In this document: piece after piece, positions 39,425 through 51,402 of the stretch
How positions within the stretch are numbered: position 1 is the first letter of the stretch
Layout: the number at the start of each line of letters is the position of its first letter
The notes under the pieces: generated by a model
Database searches by the model: none
Told to the model about the DNA's origin: nothing
Seen by the model: only the letters and a program-made list of their open reading frames with translations
Source: Pardosa pseudoannulata
Taxonomy: Eukaryota > Arthropoda > Arachnida > Araneae > Lycosidae
DNA length: 64,000 nucleotides
NCBI GenBank assembly: GCA_032207245.1
Contig: CM063508.1
Location: forward strand, 89,927,390 to 89,991,389
Reading direction: 5' to 3'
Made by a program: the position numbers and the translations under genes

Positions 39425-39434
39425 TTTTTTTTTT
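39381..39434. repeat. Poly-T tract of about 54 bases
   Basis: 43 T, one G, then about 10 T. The length suggests the A-tail of a - strand retroposed sequence or simple slippage. The 140 bp to its left (39240-39380) is GC-richer and may be the body of such an insert. Confidence 0.8.
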
Positions 39435-39436
39435 CC

Positions 39437-39792
39437 AGAGTGTTGATTTGCGGTAATATTGGTCATTCATTATATCTTTAAAACATCGTCACAGTTTTAC
39501 TGCTCATTTCAAGCTGACAGTAATTCAGAAGGTCTACGAGAAAGCAGTAAGAAATTGACGCAAGCAAAAGGAAACGTTAAAAATATGAGATGAAAGCGAT
39601 CCAATCGTCGTTTAAAAATGCAATGGCTTACATTAGAAGACGATTTACAAAGCTGGGTTCTCGAACAAAGAAATGTAGGCCGCTTTGTTTCTTCCGTTAA
39701 AATTCGTCTCCTTGACTATGGCAGAAAAAATGATTTCAAATTTTAAAGGTGGAATTAATTGAGTCTAACTCAGACTTTTCGGCACTCTACTG
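39437..39792 (+). mobile_element. Internally deleted pogo-type element with DNA-binding-domain remnant
   Basis: Frames on the + strand read FKLTVIQKVYEKAVRN-like, then WLTLEDDLQSWVLEQRN and VGRFVSSVKIRLLDYGRK. This matches the pogo/CENP-B-type helix-turn-helix region ('LEE.L..WVLEQR..G..VS...IR'). The DDE domain is absent. The right end, read inward, is CAGTAGAGTGCCGAAAAGTC and is bordered by TA (39793-39794). The left end is less certain, perhaps CAGAGTGTTGATTTGCGGT at 39437. About 356 bp remain. Confidence 0.55.
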
Positions 39793-40101
39793 TACTTAGG
39801 TTTTATTCTTAAAATGACTTAATATTGTCCTACTAAAATACATATTTTTGCAAGTATAGTCCGCGTACTACACGTGCGAAATTACGGTAATATAAATGTA
39901 TTTTCGTGATCATTCCATGCTTTTCTCTTGTATAAAGACTTACATTTTTAGTCTCAAATAAAGTTCCATCATGGACCTCGCTGTTGTTTTCAATGGAACA
40001 ACTGCAATTTACCTAGGTTCCCTCATTGCCCGCAAGCCCGGGCAATTCAAAATAATAGGGGATAATTCAAGTGTAATTTTACGAGTATAATTTCGCCACG
40101 T

Positions 40102-40104
<3 letters not shown>

Positions 40105-40176
<72 letters not shown>
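40105..40176. repeat. (TA)n microsatellite
   Basis: About 72 bp of TA, the longest in the window, directly following a CGTTACA that may be an LTR end. Confidence 0.95.
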
Positions 40177-40178
<2 letters not shown>

Positions 40179-40462
40179 TGTTCCACTAAATGACACTAGA
40201 GTCCTGAGTACATTTTCATCCTTTATTTAAATCTCAGAGCACATTAATCATCAATCATCTTTAATGGCGTCCCACATTGGCGCCTAACTTTTAACAAAGG
40301 CAGGCTTAGCTGCCACGGGTAGCCACAGCTTTGTCTGCGGAATGTGCACATTGCTCTCTGCCATCGATCACTGCGTGTGAGCCGTATTTATGTGGTTAAC
40401 TCCTCATGCCGCGTTCCTCTCAGTAATGAATCCCCAATTAAAATCTTTTAAAATTAATCTAC

Positions 40463-40513
40463 AATTTAAATCCTGACATATATATATATATATATATATA
40501 TATGTCAGGATTT

Positions 40514-40560
<47 letters not shown>

Positions 40561-40570
40561 CTATTATATA
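40463..40570. repeat. Palindrome around (TA)n, then further TA repeats
   Basis: AATTTAAATCCTGACA at 40463 and its exact reverse complement ending at 40518 enclose a TA run, making a 56-bp perfect palindrome. A second TA run follows to about 40560. Confidence 0.85.
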
Positions 40571-41073
40571 TAACTATATATATATATAACTATTGCTTCC
40601 CATAATAAGACTGAATAATTTTTATGAAGTTTGAGCCTTATTAATGAGTCAGGGAAATATTTATTCTAAACAGAGCTGAACTATTTAATTTATATCGAAT
40701 CATAGATAAACTCTTATAATGAAAGTTTTTCAGCTCAAAAGATAATTCTGCTATGTCTCTTATGAAAATTTTACAGTCCAGTAATAATAATCTTAACTGA
40801 AAATAAATAGACTGAACCGAATTTAAGAAAATTAAAAATTAATTTAGAAATATTTAGATAAGAAAATTTTACTAAAATAATTATGATCAGCTTCACTGTA
40901 CTCAGGAAAACTGTTAAAGAAGGGGAAAAAAAGGAGAAATAGAAGGAAGTCCTAGAAAGAACGCAAAATTGTTACATTGCAATATCATATAGTTAGAAAT
41001 ATAAGATTCTATCGTAGAGTTAATAAATGGATTTCTTTATGACGACTTTAATCTACTTATCAAACTGACACAA

Positions 41074-41244
41074 ATGGCCCAACGATAAGGGAGCTGATCT
41101 TCGGTACCAGAGTTCGTGGGATCGAATCCCACTGTGGCATGGTTGTTCGTAGCCATTAAGAATAATCTTTAAATAGTAGGCACGGTCTTATTAGCCCTCG
41201 TGTTGAAAAAAGTGGATCTTTGCTCTCCAAATCAAATCAAATCG
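41074..41244 (+). repeat. tRNA-derived SINE with intact target-site duplication
   Basis: A 171-bp retroposon with a Pol III promoter. It has an A-box-like TGGCCCAACGATAAGGG at the 5' end and a B-box GATCGAATC at 41120-41128 that fits GWTCRANNC exactly, inside a pairable GTGGGATCGAATCCCAC arm. It ends in a simple AAATC repeat tail. It is flanked by AACTGACACAA on both sides (41063-41073 and 41245-41255), an 11-bp target duplication. It resembles a tRNA in its first about 75 bases, but it has a unique body and tail and a second copy at 30539, so it is a SINE and not a tRNA gene. Confidence 0.85.
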
Positions 41245-41399
41245 AACTGACACAAGTATTTACTGTGGCAGCTGGTCACAAGGGGACCAAAAAAAGGGTC
41301 AATTATTCTCAGGACCCGTGGGAATTTATTCCCATGGTTCCAGACCCAGAGGGGAACAGGATTTTTATGTCCCTGTATAACTCTGTGTGGAATGCCGGG

Positions 41400-41667
41400 T
41401 GTCGTTAAGGAGTCCGGTTCGCTGACCAGACCCCGTGCTCTCAGCCCTTTTTCTCCCCTCCCCCTTTTACGAGGGGTCTTTCAAGAAGAAGGCAGTTGGT
41501 TGTTGGGAACTGGAGGGTAGAGAAGGTTGTTTTCTCTCTAGCAGTAATGTTATTTTGTACCTTGTATATATTGTATATAGTCGATATAATAAAGTCTAGG
41601 ACTTTAAGCTATTGCTCTTACTAAGCCTCCACAAACACAGAGGTTGTATGTATGTTGCGACGTTACA
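41400..41667 (+). mobile_element. LTR-like 3' end, possibly with a remnant of the preceding internal region
   Basis: A GC-rich block follows a 62-codon open frame (41220-41408, ending SLYNSVWNAGCR). The block contains an AATAAA at about 41588, a CT-rich stretch, and ends GCGACGTTACA at 41667. The next upstream insert also ends in CACGTTACA at 40104, so CGTTACA may be a shared LTR terminus. I could not find the matching TGTAACG start or a target duplication, so the left boundary is uncertain. Confidence 0.35.
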
Positions 41668-43295
41668 TTACTTTCTAATTATTTTTAAAGTGACTAACAT
41701 TTATAATTGTATTCAAAAGATGACTCCAACAGTTGTTTTCAATTTTAATTCATATCTTTAAAACTAATTATTAATTAAAGTTTAAATGGTCAAAATTAAT
41801 TTCTTGGATTATTTACCACCCTTTCGTAGTTTAACTCTCTTCTGTGTTCAATAATTCGCGAGAAGATAACTTGAAATACATAGATGCTTAATACACATAC
41901 ATACTAGATATGTATGTATGCGTTTAATGTTATTTTAACCTAATTATACAACTTAATTATAATTTTATTCTAAAATAAATTTCTGCTGATTTTACTCCTA
42001 GGATTACAATGTGTGCGAAATATCTTCATTTATATTTTTATTGTGGTAATCTTAGTCGACTTCGATACCAAAGCTAAGTCGAAATTAATACCAAATAAGA
42101 TTTAATATAATCTCTACATGTTTCAATAACTTTTCTTAACCTACAGGGATATGAAGAAAACAGGAAGACATAGACATAGACTTAAACTGGGTTACAAGGC
42201 CCCATACAGAGCTTAGCTCCTCCATATTTTAGGTTGGAAATATGGTAATGTGTCGCAATAAGACTCAAGACGGCAGAATAAAATAATAATATATTTAAAA
42301 GAGAGATATAGAGAGAACAGATTCCGAGGAAAGAATCAAAATTAACAAGAAAAACTTAATTTCATAATGTTCAAAAGATTTAAGACAGTGATGAATCAGT
42401 TTAGGACCTGTGATGCTTAAACTCATGAGGGATAAGGTGACTCTAGGAATCTTACTACGGTGGTTCTAAATCAACAAGATTTATTTTTTCTCGTTATTGA
42501 TGAAAACAATTAAGATAACTAGTTTTTATTGTAAGCTTTTTTACTAGCTGTGAACAGTATCAATAGCACAATACTGATGCAATAATCCGAAAGGAAAATT
42601 AAAAGAATACCATCGAATCACCCTAAGTTTTGTTATTGTTATTCTTTTTTCTTTATTTTTACCGTCTGCAGTTTCTGAATTATGAATATCAGCCGTAGAC
42701 CGGAGATAGGTACAACAGATTTGGCCTAAGCGTCATTTTGTATAATGAATTTTACTTTGGTACAGGAGATGAGAAATGTCCTTGCAGACATTAAAAAAAT
42801 TTCAACAGCACAGTTTTCTTAAAGATCGAAGAGCACAGGCTTCTCACCTGTGAGTCCTTTTCTTTCCGTATATTGTCTATAAATCGATAAAAATCCAAAT
42901 TTTTCAGTTGCTTAATCCAATAACTCGATTAAAATACCTGATTTGAAATACCTGATCATTTATGTCTGGGGTATTTTGAGTAAAATGTTAATGAGTTTTG
43001 TTTTCTCTTGCGATATGAATTCTGTAAAAGTTTTTTCAGCGTTAAAAAAATTTTTTTTAAACGTTTGTCGGATAAGTTAACTGGAGGTCAATGACCTTTA
43101 TTTCACCGTGTTGTAACAGCATGTAAACAGTGGGTTGGCCGACTTATCTGATTTAAACTTCTGATAACACTTACCATCAATTAAAAAGTATAGATATTAA
43201 CCAATATTCAATTTCTTTCAGCCACGTTACCTTCGAAAGAAGATAAATCATAATCTTTACCCGCTTTACATGTTGGAATTTAGGCATTACTAACC

Positions 43296-46200
43296 ATGAA
43301 ACTCGTAATATTAGATGATTATGATGCTGTAAGTACTTGGGCTGCCAAGTATATACGCAAACAAATCAGGCAATTTAAACCAGATGCCAATCGTTACTTT
43401 GTTCTTGGTTTACCTACAGGTATTTATTTTTGGAATACAATCTTAAAAACATAGTTTTATGTGATTAGAATGTTACGCTTGAATTGGAAAGACTATATTA
43501 AAATTGGTGACCTTTCATTATTTAATACTAGAATAATACTTTTAGTTCAAATATTTAAAGCAAGTTAAATTTACTTGGAATTGAATACCGATGAAATTTG
43601 GTAAATCAGAGACGTTGTATCATTTAAACATTTAAAACTTGTTAATATGAAATACATTCTCTAAAGCATTATTTTAAATAAGTTTGAAAAGGAATAAAGT
43701 TACCAATCTGGTGCCTATTATTATCTTATATGTTTGTGTGTTTTGCTCCAAATTATTTATTAATTAAATTATAATAATAATTATTATTTTGTTAAGGTAT
43801 GTAACCTTGAAATTAACAACATGTTTCTCATCTTGTATTGTATTTATAAATTGAAAATAAAGCCAGTTGAAATACTTCCATTTAATAAAAGAATTTCATT
43901 TGCATGAAAAGAAAAGCATCCACTTTTTGGCTGATTTATATCATAACCATTTGAATAAAGAATAAACTAAAAATTTAAAAAAATGTATTGTTTTTTCTAG
44001 GAGTTTTCTAATTGTCTTTTTTTTTTTTAAATCCTATTACTTTAATCAATTCCCTCTGATAATTTAGTGTTCTTGAATTTTAAGATATATCATGATTTTA
44101 ATAAATTAAGATTAATATGTTCAGCAGGGCCCAATTAAGATACTTTTGTGCCCAGGGCACAATCCAATTTATAATGCACAATCCAAAATGCAAATTTATA
44201 GCGACAAGTTATTATCATACTTAGTCATATAAAAATTATAACATTGAATTAGCAAACGGATTTAAGAAATTAACATTAAACTAATATTCAAAATCAAAAC
44301 ACCAAATTTTTATTTTACATAATTAATATTATCTCTGTTTAACCATGCTAAAAATTAAGGACTATTAAAGACCTAGAGTGATCCACTTTTTTTATTTTTA
44401 CCTTGCCATACTCACAAGCTCTGTGGTGCAGAAAATAAATAATAATATAATTAAAAATAATTTAAATGAGATGATTTAATGGTTTATAGTCGTAAGTTGC
44501 TAATAATCTGTCTTATAAATATGCTATAACCCATAGGATAAAAAGAGCACCAGGTTTGTTGAGGGAATTAATTATCAGGTAAATAACAGTAAAATTAAAG
44601 TATATAGGAAACAATATAGTTCATGACAAACACAATTACCTCGTACAATAATTTACTAAAACTTAACGATTGTTGCGTAAGTTTGTAATTTTTCCACACT
44701 TAATATGTGTTTCAAGCACTCGACTAAATTTTCATGCCCCCGAAAATTTTCGTGCCCAGAGCACATGCCTTAAGTGCCCATGCAATAATCAGGCCCTGAT
44801 GTTCAGAACATATCAGGAAAATTCAAATTGTCTGGTATTCGAAGATTGAAACTAAAGTTTAATTAGATAGGATATGGTTTACAGCACAATTATAGTCAAA
44901 AGTGTACTTTTTAAATTTGTTTTATTTAACTTTTAAAGGAGGAACCCCACTTGGAACCTATAAAAAACTTATTGAATTTTGTAAAGAAGGAAGTGTGTCT
45001 TTTAAATATGTAAAAACCTTCAATATGGATGAATATGTTGGTAAGTTTGAATTCATTTTTATTAGTAAAGTAATATATACAATTATATATTTAAATATGT
45101 GTGGCAATGAATTGGATTTGTATAATAGTTATTTCCTCCTTTTTTAATTATCTACAATCAATGATGTAGTAGGGAAAGGACCAGGAGAGTATCAATGCTT
45201 GAATTTTAAGCACAAATAAGATAAAAACATTTAAATCAGTTTCTATTATCATTCATGACATAAGTTACACGGTGAAGGGAGGGATTAAAAATACTTGTGC
45301 ATGGATTATCTTATATTCGGTTAGTAGCATTTCATGTTACAATTGATATCTACTAAGTGATTTAAACTGGATTATTTTTTTAGAATGGAGAGTTTTACTT
45401 CTGTTGAGAAATAAATCTCAAGGTATGAATTTCAGCCAGGCATAAAACTGTTATCTACCAAAAATATTTCTTTTTTATTGCTACTTATTACTTGATGCAT
45501 AACCACAGTTTACTTGCTTGACTGATTTTATTTACTTTCTTTATCAAATCATTCAGATAAAATATATGGCTGTCAAATTTGACTTTTTATTTCTTTATGA
45601 CTTTTTTATTTACAACTACACTCTTCCTCTATAGAACTACTTGTTACATACCCTAGAAAGCTAATGAAAAATTAAAAAGAAAATTGAATGTAATATAAAT
45701 TGAATTTTAGTAATAATTTCAGTAATTACTTTAATTATTATTATAGTATTAATACCAACTTCAGACAAATGGCTTGTTATCAATACAACTTGTTCTTTTA
45801 GTTTTAATTTTAAAGTATTACCTATTATATTTTATATAACTTAAACATATCTATTATATAAAATATGCTACAAACTATGCTCAAAAATATAAATAAAAAT
45901 CATAATTGTATAAATTTAAAAAGCTGAGTATGACTGTTTCCTTTCAGTATTATAACTACCTATATATATTTTTATAAAAATGCTTAATACTTAAATTATT
46001 ATCCAGTTAACTTAATTAAAAATTTAAGTTTTTTTCAAATAAGGTTTTTCTGTAGATTTATTGTGCTAATAGATTCAAGATAACAATTATAATTATTAAA
46101 TTTCTAAAAAGTTATACTTGCCTGAATGGTTTCAGCTGAATAGAGAAACTATAATCATTGGCTTTTTTTTTCCATATTTAATTTTTGATAAAAAATTTAT

Positions 46201-49200
46201 ATAAAAAAATCCTAAAACTAATACTTTTTGATTAGTTCTTATTACTTCCTTAGAAGTTAATCTAAGGTTTGGCATTTAAAAAATATTTTATATATGCAGT
46301 AATTGTAAATCTGAATTTGGGATTCAATTATTGTTGCAACTATTCTTTTAGTAGAAAATATTAAGTTCATTAATTTTATTAAGAGTGTTTTAAATATAAT
46401 ATGTGAGGAGTTGTAAAATTTTGTGTTTATTTTTTGCCTAATTTATCAAGCAAAGGAAAAAAACAAGCCATATTGAAATTATAGCACTTTTATTTGCCTT
46501 TTAAATGGAAATCATCAATTATTAATTAATAAAAGTAAATTTTGACTAATTAAATTTATCTTGATTGGGGGACTGTATTCTCTAATTTCTTCTGATATTA
46601 ATTTAATCTTATGGTTATGATTAAGATGGTGCTAATTCAGCTTTAATAGTAGTAAATTTCTTTTAATAAATATTAAATATTTTATTACAGGTTTACCTAG
46701 AGATCATCCTGAGAGTTATCATTCCTTTATGTGGAATAATTTTTTTAAGCATATTGATATCCATCCTGATAATGTTAACCTGTTAGATGGCAATGCTAAA
46801 GACTTAGAGGAAGAATGCAGAAATTATGAGAAGAAAATTGCAGAAGCTGGTGGAATAGATTTATTTATGGGAGGTAAAAAAAAACCAATGTTATTAAAAG
46901 TCTGTTTTCAAAGTAATTGTTATAACAAAGTATTATATGTATTTATTGTATCCATATCTTGTAAGAATTTACGTGTTTCCTTCTCTTTAAGTTCATAACA
47001 TATTGGTAATAATTTAAATGTCACTTTAAATAATGACTTTTGTTTCAATTATGTATATTTATGCTTTTAGTTACATATTTATATCTTTACTGTGACACAT
47101 AAGTATTTGGATACCAAATAAATGTTTTTGTCTATTTTTAAGAGCTAATGTTTTTAATCAAGAATAAATGCATTTAATATAGGTATAGACTTATTGTACA
47201 CATATATTGTCTTATTTATCATTTAATTTTTTAATTTAATTCACTGCATTGTATTTTAATATTTTTATTGAAATAAAGGAGACACAAAGTCAGTTGTAGA
47301 GGAGGTGGAGCCTTGTATCAAAATCGAAAATACAGTTTGTTAAAAAGGTTATTAAATTTACACATGGCATTAAATTATGAAATGTATCTGTCAGGTACAG
47401 CATAACCAATAGAGTAATATTTGATACATGTCTAGTGGAGTGATAATTTTTTTTTACTTCTAAATTTAGGAATTGGACCAGATGGGCATATAGCCTTTAA
47501 TGAACCAGGATCAAGTCTTGCTTCTAGAACTCGCCTAAAAACTTTAGCCGTTGATACAATTGAAGCCAATGCTAGGTTTTTTGGAAATGATTTGTCTAAA
47601 GTTCCTCATGAAGCTCTTACTGTTGGTGTTGGAACAGTAATGGATGCAAGAGAGGTAATATTTTTATCAAATTATATTAAGATAAAATTTAATAAAGTGT
47701 ATATCAGTCGTTTTTTTATGTTTAAAACGTTTTTAGATTAGGAAAGTTCTTAGTTAAAATTCCCAAAGATGATGTAGAGTTTAAAGTTAAAATCAGCTTG
47801 AAAAGCTGATATTTGTTAACTAGACATAATTTATCCTGTCTGAAATCATCAAGTGAATAGCAACTGACAATAGAGATCAAATAAAAGTGCTAAGGAACTT
47901 ACATACTGTAAGTTCCTCAGCACTTTTATTTGAGTTAGCAAATTGCATTTATAGTAATACATAACAATAATAAAAAACACGTCCATGACCAGTAATGTAG
48001 AATAAATGAGGGATTTGAGTGTTAGGGGATTATTGCTTTCTTTCCTCTTTTTCTCAAATGGTTTTATTACCCTGTAATAAAATATCATTTAGGAGAATTT
48101 TCTTGTTAGTACAATAGTTTCTATAAAGAAATTGAAAATATTGCTTTATTATTCTGTTTTCCAATGATTTAAATAATTTCCTTTAGAAACTTTATAATCA
48201 CCCATTCTTCAAATTATTTATTTATTATTAAATCAGTTTTGCTCCTTGAAATATTTTCTCTTTGATTGATTTTAAAGTATCTTATTTATTAAGAGTAACT
48301 TTTTTGGATGGTATCATCCTGTTATCTTGCACTGTTAAGTTATTTATTTATATTTTTTAATTACTTGTTTTTTTTTTCTGCCATATCTTTTGTCCCTATT
48401 CTCTGTCCAATGAATGTCCAAAGCATTTAAAATTTTAAAACAGCCCAGTTTCATTTAGTTTCCTCCATTTCTGAATAAATTCCAGGGAGTTTCATAGTAC
48501 TTACAGCTGACTGCTTATATAGTGGGCTGATAATTGAAAGATTAGGATTCAGAATTTTGGGGAATTTTAAGAAATGTATGTTAAAAAGTAAATAGCTAGG
48601 GCAATTTAAAAAATTATTTTGATAAATGAAAAAATTATTTGATGCCTATTTTAAACAAATATTTTATTACTAATTTATGCTGCATTCACATGTAAACATA
48701 CCAGTATTAAGAAATTTGTTTACTTCAGATTAATTATTAGCTTTTAAAATAAATTTTGATGTTCTTAACACTTTCATTATCCATTTTTAGAGAAAAAAAT
48801 ATGTACTTTAATAAATGATTAGAATGCAAATATTGTTAATATATTCAAAAATTCACAAAGTCGAAAATGTTATAATGATCCAATTAAAAGTAACTGAATA
48901 ATTAAAGAAGACTGATTACCTTTAATTGCATAGAATACGATTACTTTCATTATGTAAAATAAAATTAAAAGTATCAATTACTTTCAATTATATTGTATAT
49001 TTTAAAATAACATACTTAAGGTGTAGGGTTTTAATAATTTTTATCTAGTTAAAACACAGTATAAATCACAGATCAGGAAACTGATCACTTTAACTGGAAC
49101 TGGGGGGCTATGAGGAGGTGGCTGCCATACAATCTCTCTGGGTATATTCTGTGGCTTTTGACTTTCTAGGAAGCACTCTAGCAATACTGCGGACTGGCAC

Positions 49201-51128
49201 TAAATTTGCTGTTTGCTAGCTCTTTTTAATTCTATGACCTCAGACTGCTTAGAAAACCTCTTGCAGAAAAATGCAGGCTGACACTCAGCTGCTCTCTTTT
49301 CACCTCCTTATTTTTATCTTATAGTTTCACTCCATCTTCCTTTTCTTTTTGTGTAATCATAGAACTAGATATTTTTGATTCGTCGATTCATCGTCACTTC
49401 TCATTTGTTAAAGATATGAATTGGCAACATTCCCACCTTCAAACTACAACTTGAGGAGAAAACCGTCCCATCCATTTTTGACACCTGATGTCTTTACAGC
49501 TGAAAGGACCTCTAAAGCTCCATAAATAATCTACAAAGGGCTATTTTATATTAATGTCAGGATTGGAGAAACCCAACTTATCTCATCTGTTGATCCACTG
49601 TAACCCACATATACCCTTGTAAAACTCCCTAATCTTTACATTCCAGTCCTTTCTTTTTAACAAAAGAATGTCAAGAGGTTAGATTTAGATCATAAACTTT
49701 TATTACCACTATTACTATAACAACACTTAAAAGGTTTTTTATTGATCCAAATCGCCTCATAACACATTCTCCTCCTCCTTTTATTACCTTTTATTCCTTT
49801 TACACCACTGAATGACCTTCAGTATAGTAGTATTAAAATACAACCCTGGTGTGCCCTTTTCTATTCTAATACCAGTTTGGCATTATAATGGGTTTGGAAG
49901 TATATTGAATTATACACTTATATCTATGGTTAATTCTGAATAAAGACATAGAATTACTTTATATTGTAGACAACAATATTTATACGCATTAGATAAACAT
50001 ATGTTATAAGTTTAATATAATTTAAATTTTTTCCTGTGTAGAAATATTTTTAAATAATTCATTTTTTTCTCTGCAATAACAGTTCCACTGAGAATCAGTG
50101 TAGCTTTTTGGCCTTTTACTAAATACATTTATTTTAATGCAACCTTCATTTCCTCTGATTTTCTGTCTATTTCATCTTCAGATAATTCAGACTTTTGATC
50201 ACTGAGAACTAATTTGATACTGTCATTCATCATCTCTTGGAAAATTGTTATATGTTTTAGGCTGCTATGTAAAGATAATACAAACTTGTGTTTTAAAATT
50301 TTAGAATCAAATATTTTAAAATTTCAATAAATTTTTCCAGTCTTGCTAAATGGTAATTTTGTTGCTTTGAAATTTTTCAAAAGGAAATTTCTTTGTGCAA
50401 TTTTTTTTCCTTCAAATTGTGGTGCATTGTAGAACATTGAATCTATTACAGTTTTATTTGAAGATGCTTAAAGATGTAAGAAAAATATTATACATACCCA
50501 AGATTTAAAAAAATATGAAAAAAATTTTCTAAAAAAAGAGAAAAAATTTGAAATTATTAAACTAGTTATTACTGACTGGAAACCATTAGATAGTATTATA
50601 TAAAGGTGGGGCTTTAATGAAATTTTAACATTGTACATTTTTAGGGATTTGTTAACACATACACATGTAGCCTTTATAATGGGTTTGGCACTAAATCAGG
50701 GTTGGATTAATAAACAATTTGACATACTTTTTTCAAGAAGATTCACCATTACTGCTATAGGATGTATTGTTCTAGCTTTTAGTAAAAGGATTAGTGTCCT
50801 TAGAAACTCATATTTTTTATATTAAGGAAGTTCAAGTACACATTCTGATGGCTGTTTAAATGTTTACCAATTTCATGCTTTTATTTTCAATTTTTAGGTT
50901 ATGATTCTTATAACTGGCTCTCATAAAGCCCTAGCCTTATCTAAAGCAATAGAAGAGGGTATAAGTCACATGTGGACTGTTTCAGCCTTTCAAATGCATC
51001 CTCGAACAATCTTCATCTGTGATGAGGATGCTACTCTAGAGCTTCGTGTCAAGACTGTTAGGTATTTCAAAGGATTAATGAGAGTTCACAATAAGCTCAT
51101 TCAATTAGAAGGTGAAGAGGAAAGCTAA
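43296..51128 (+). CDS. GNPDA: Glucosamine-6-phosphate deaminase (isomerase)
   Basis: Cytosolic enzyme that converts glucosamine 6-phosphate to fructose 6-phosphate and ammonia, feeding amino sugars (including those from chitin or glycoprotein turnover) into glycolysis. Exons: 43296-43419, 44939-45040, 46691-46873, 47470-47654, 50898-51128; all GT-AG, all joins in frame, 274 aa, close to human GNPDA2 (276). The product starts [19 protein letters not shown], with GLPTGGTPLG as the phosphate-binding loop. Catalytic residues fall at the same numbers as in the bacterial enzyme: Asp72 in NMDEYVG, and Asp141, His143 and Glu148 in [13 protein letters not shown]. It then reads [26 protein letters not shown] and [14 protein letters not shown]. 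The short C-terminus (LEGEEES) lacks the longer GNPDA1 tail. Intron 1 carries a hAT-type element; intron 4 (3.2 kb) is the largest. Confidence 0.97.
44125..44798. mobile_element. Non-autonomous hAT-type DNA transposon, 674 bp
   Basis: Lies in GNPDA intron 1. The left end is CAGGGCCCAATTAAGA and the right end, read inward, is CAGGGCCTGATTATTGCA; both go on to a GTGCCC...GGGCAC-type subterminal block. Flanking copies of ATGTTCAG (44117-44124 and 44799-44806) form a perfect 8-bp target duplication, the hallmark of hAT elements. No transposase frame is inside, so it must have been moved by a relative's enzyme. Confidence 0.85.
47877..47933. repeat. 57-bp inverted repeat, 27-bp arms with one mismatch
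   Basis: TCAAATAAAAGTGCTAAGG begins the left arm; the right arm is its reverse complement except for one base, around a 3-base centre (TAC). It lies in GNPDA intron 4. Confidence 0.85.
49040..49700. repeat. GC-richer repeat-like block in GNPDA intron 4
   Basis: Composition rises sharply in GC over about 650 bp and falls again, unlike the surrounding intron. Neither strand has a sustained frame, and I found no terminal repeats or target duplication. It is probably an old mobile-element insertion of unknown class. Confidence 0.35.
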
Positions 51129-51396
51129 TTTTCTTTAGCTCAATTTTCAAAATCTTTTTGTTGTGCCAATTTTGTTATTTTTTTTGGATTGACATTTGAA
51201 TTTTAAAAGGTGCCATGGCAAATATTGATATATATATTAACAATTTGTTTTTGACTTTATAAGTTTATGTTGAATGTGAATTTTAAATGTTGCATATTTT
51301 TCCACAAAATATATATACTCAAAGTCTTATTTTATAATGTTTTCTGAGACCAGCATGAAAATTATAGCATAATGTTACTGTTTTCAATTTATATGA

Positions 51397-51402
51397 AATA
51401 AA
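51397..51402 (+). terminator. Likely GNPDA polyadenylation signal
   Basis: AATAAA lies 269 bp after the GNPDA stop and is followed within about 20 bp by a T-rich stretch. It is the first good hexamer with a downstream U-rich element, giving a 3' UTR of about 290 bp. Confidence 0.55.

Larger units (their letters stand above)
36097..43295. other. Divergent intergenic region between INTS5 and GNPDA
   Basis: About 7.2 kb without a supported gene. It contains the implied INTS5 5' exon and promoter (to about 36700), three palindromic structures (37138-37250, 38296-38391, 38533-38662), a 19-bp tandem repeat, a pogo derivative, LTR-like ends, long (TA)n tracts and a SINE. Short overlapping frames near 37960-38264 have no family match. 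The last 200 bp before 43296 presumably hold the GNPDA promoter, but I recognise no core element. Confidence 0.5.

Noticed and set aside
41074..41150. tRNA gene
   Set aside because: The A- and B-box-like parts and a TTCGAATCCC-type arm are present. However, the acceptor stem does not close, the sequence continues into a body shared with 30539-30685, and it has a repeat tail with target duplications, so it is a SINE.
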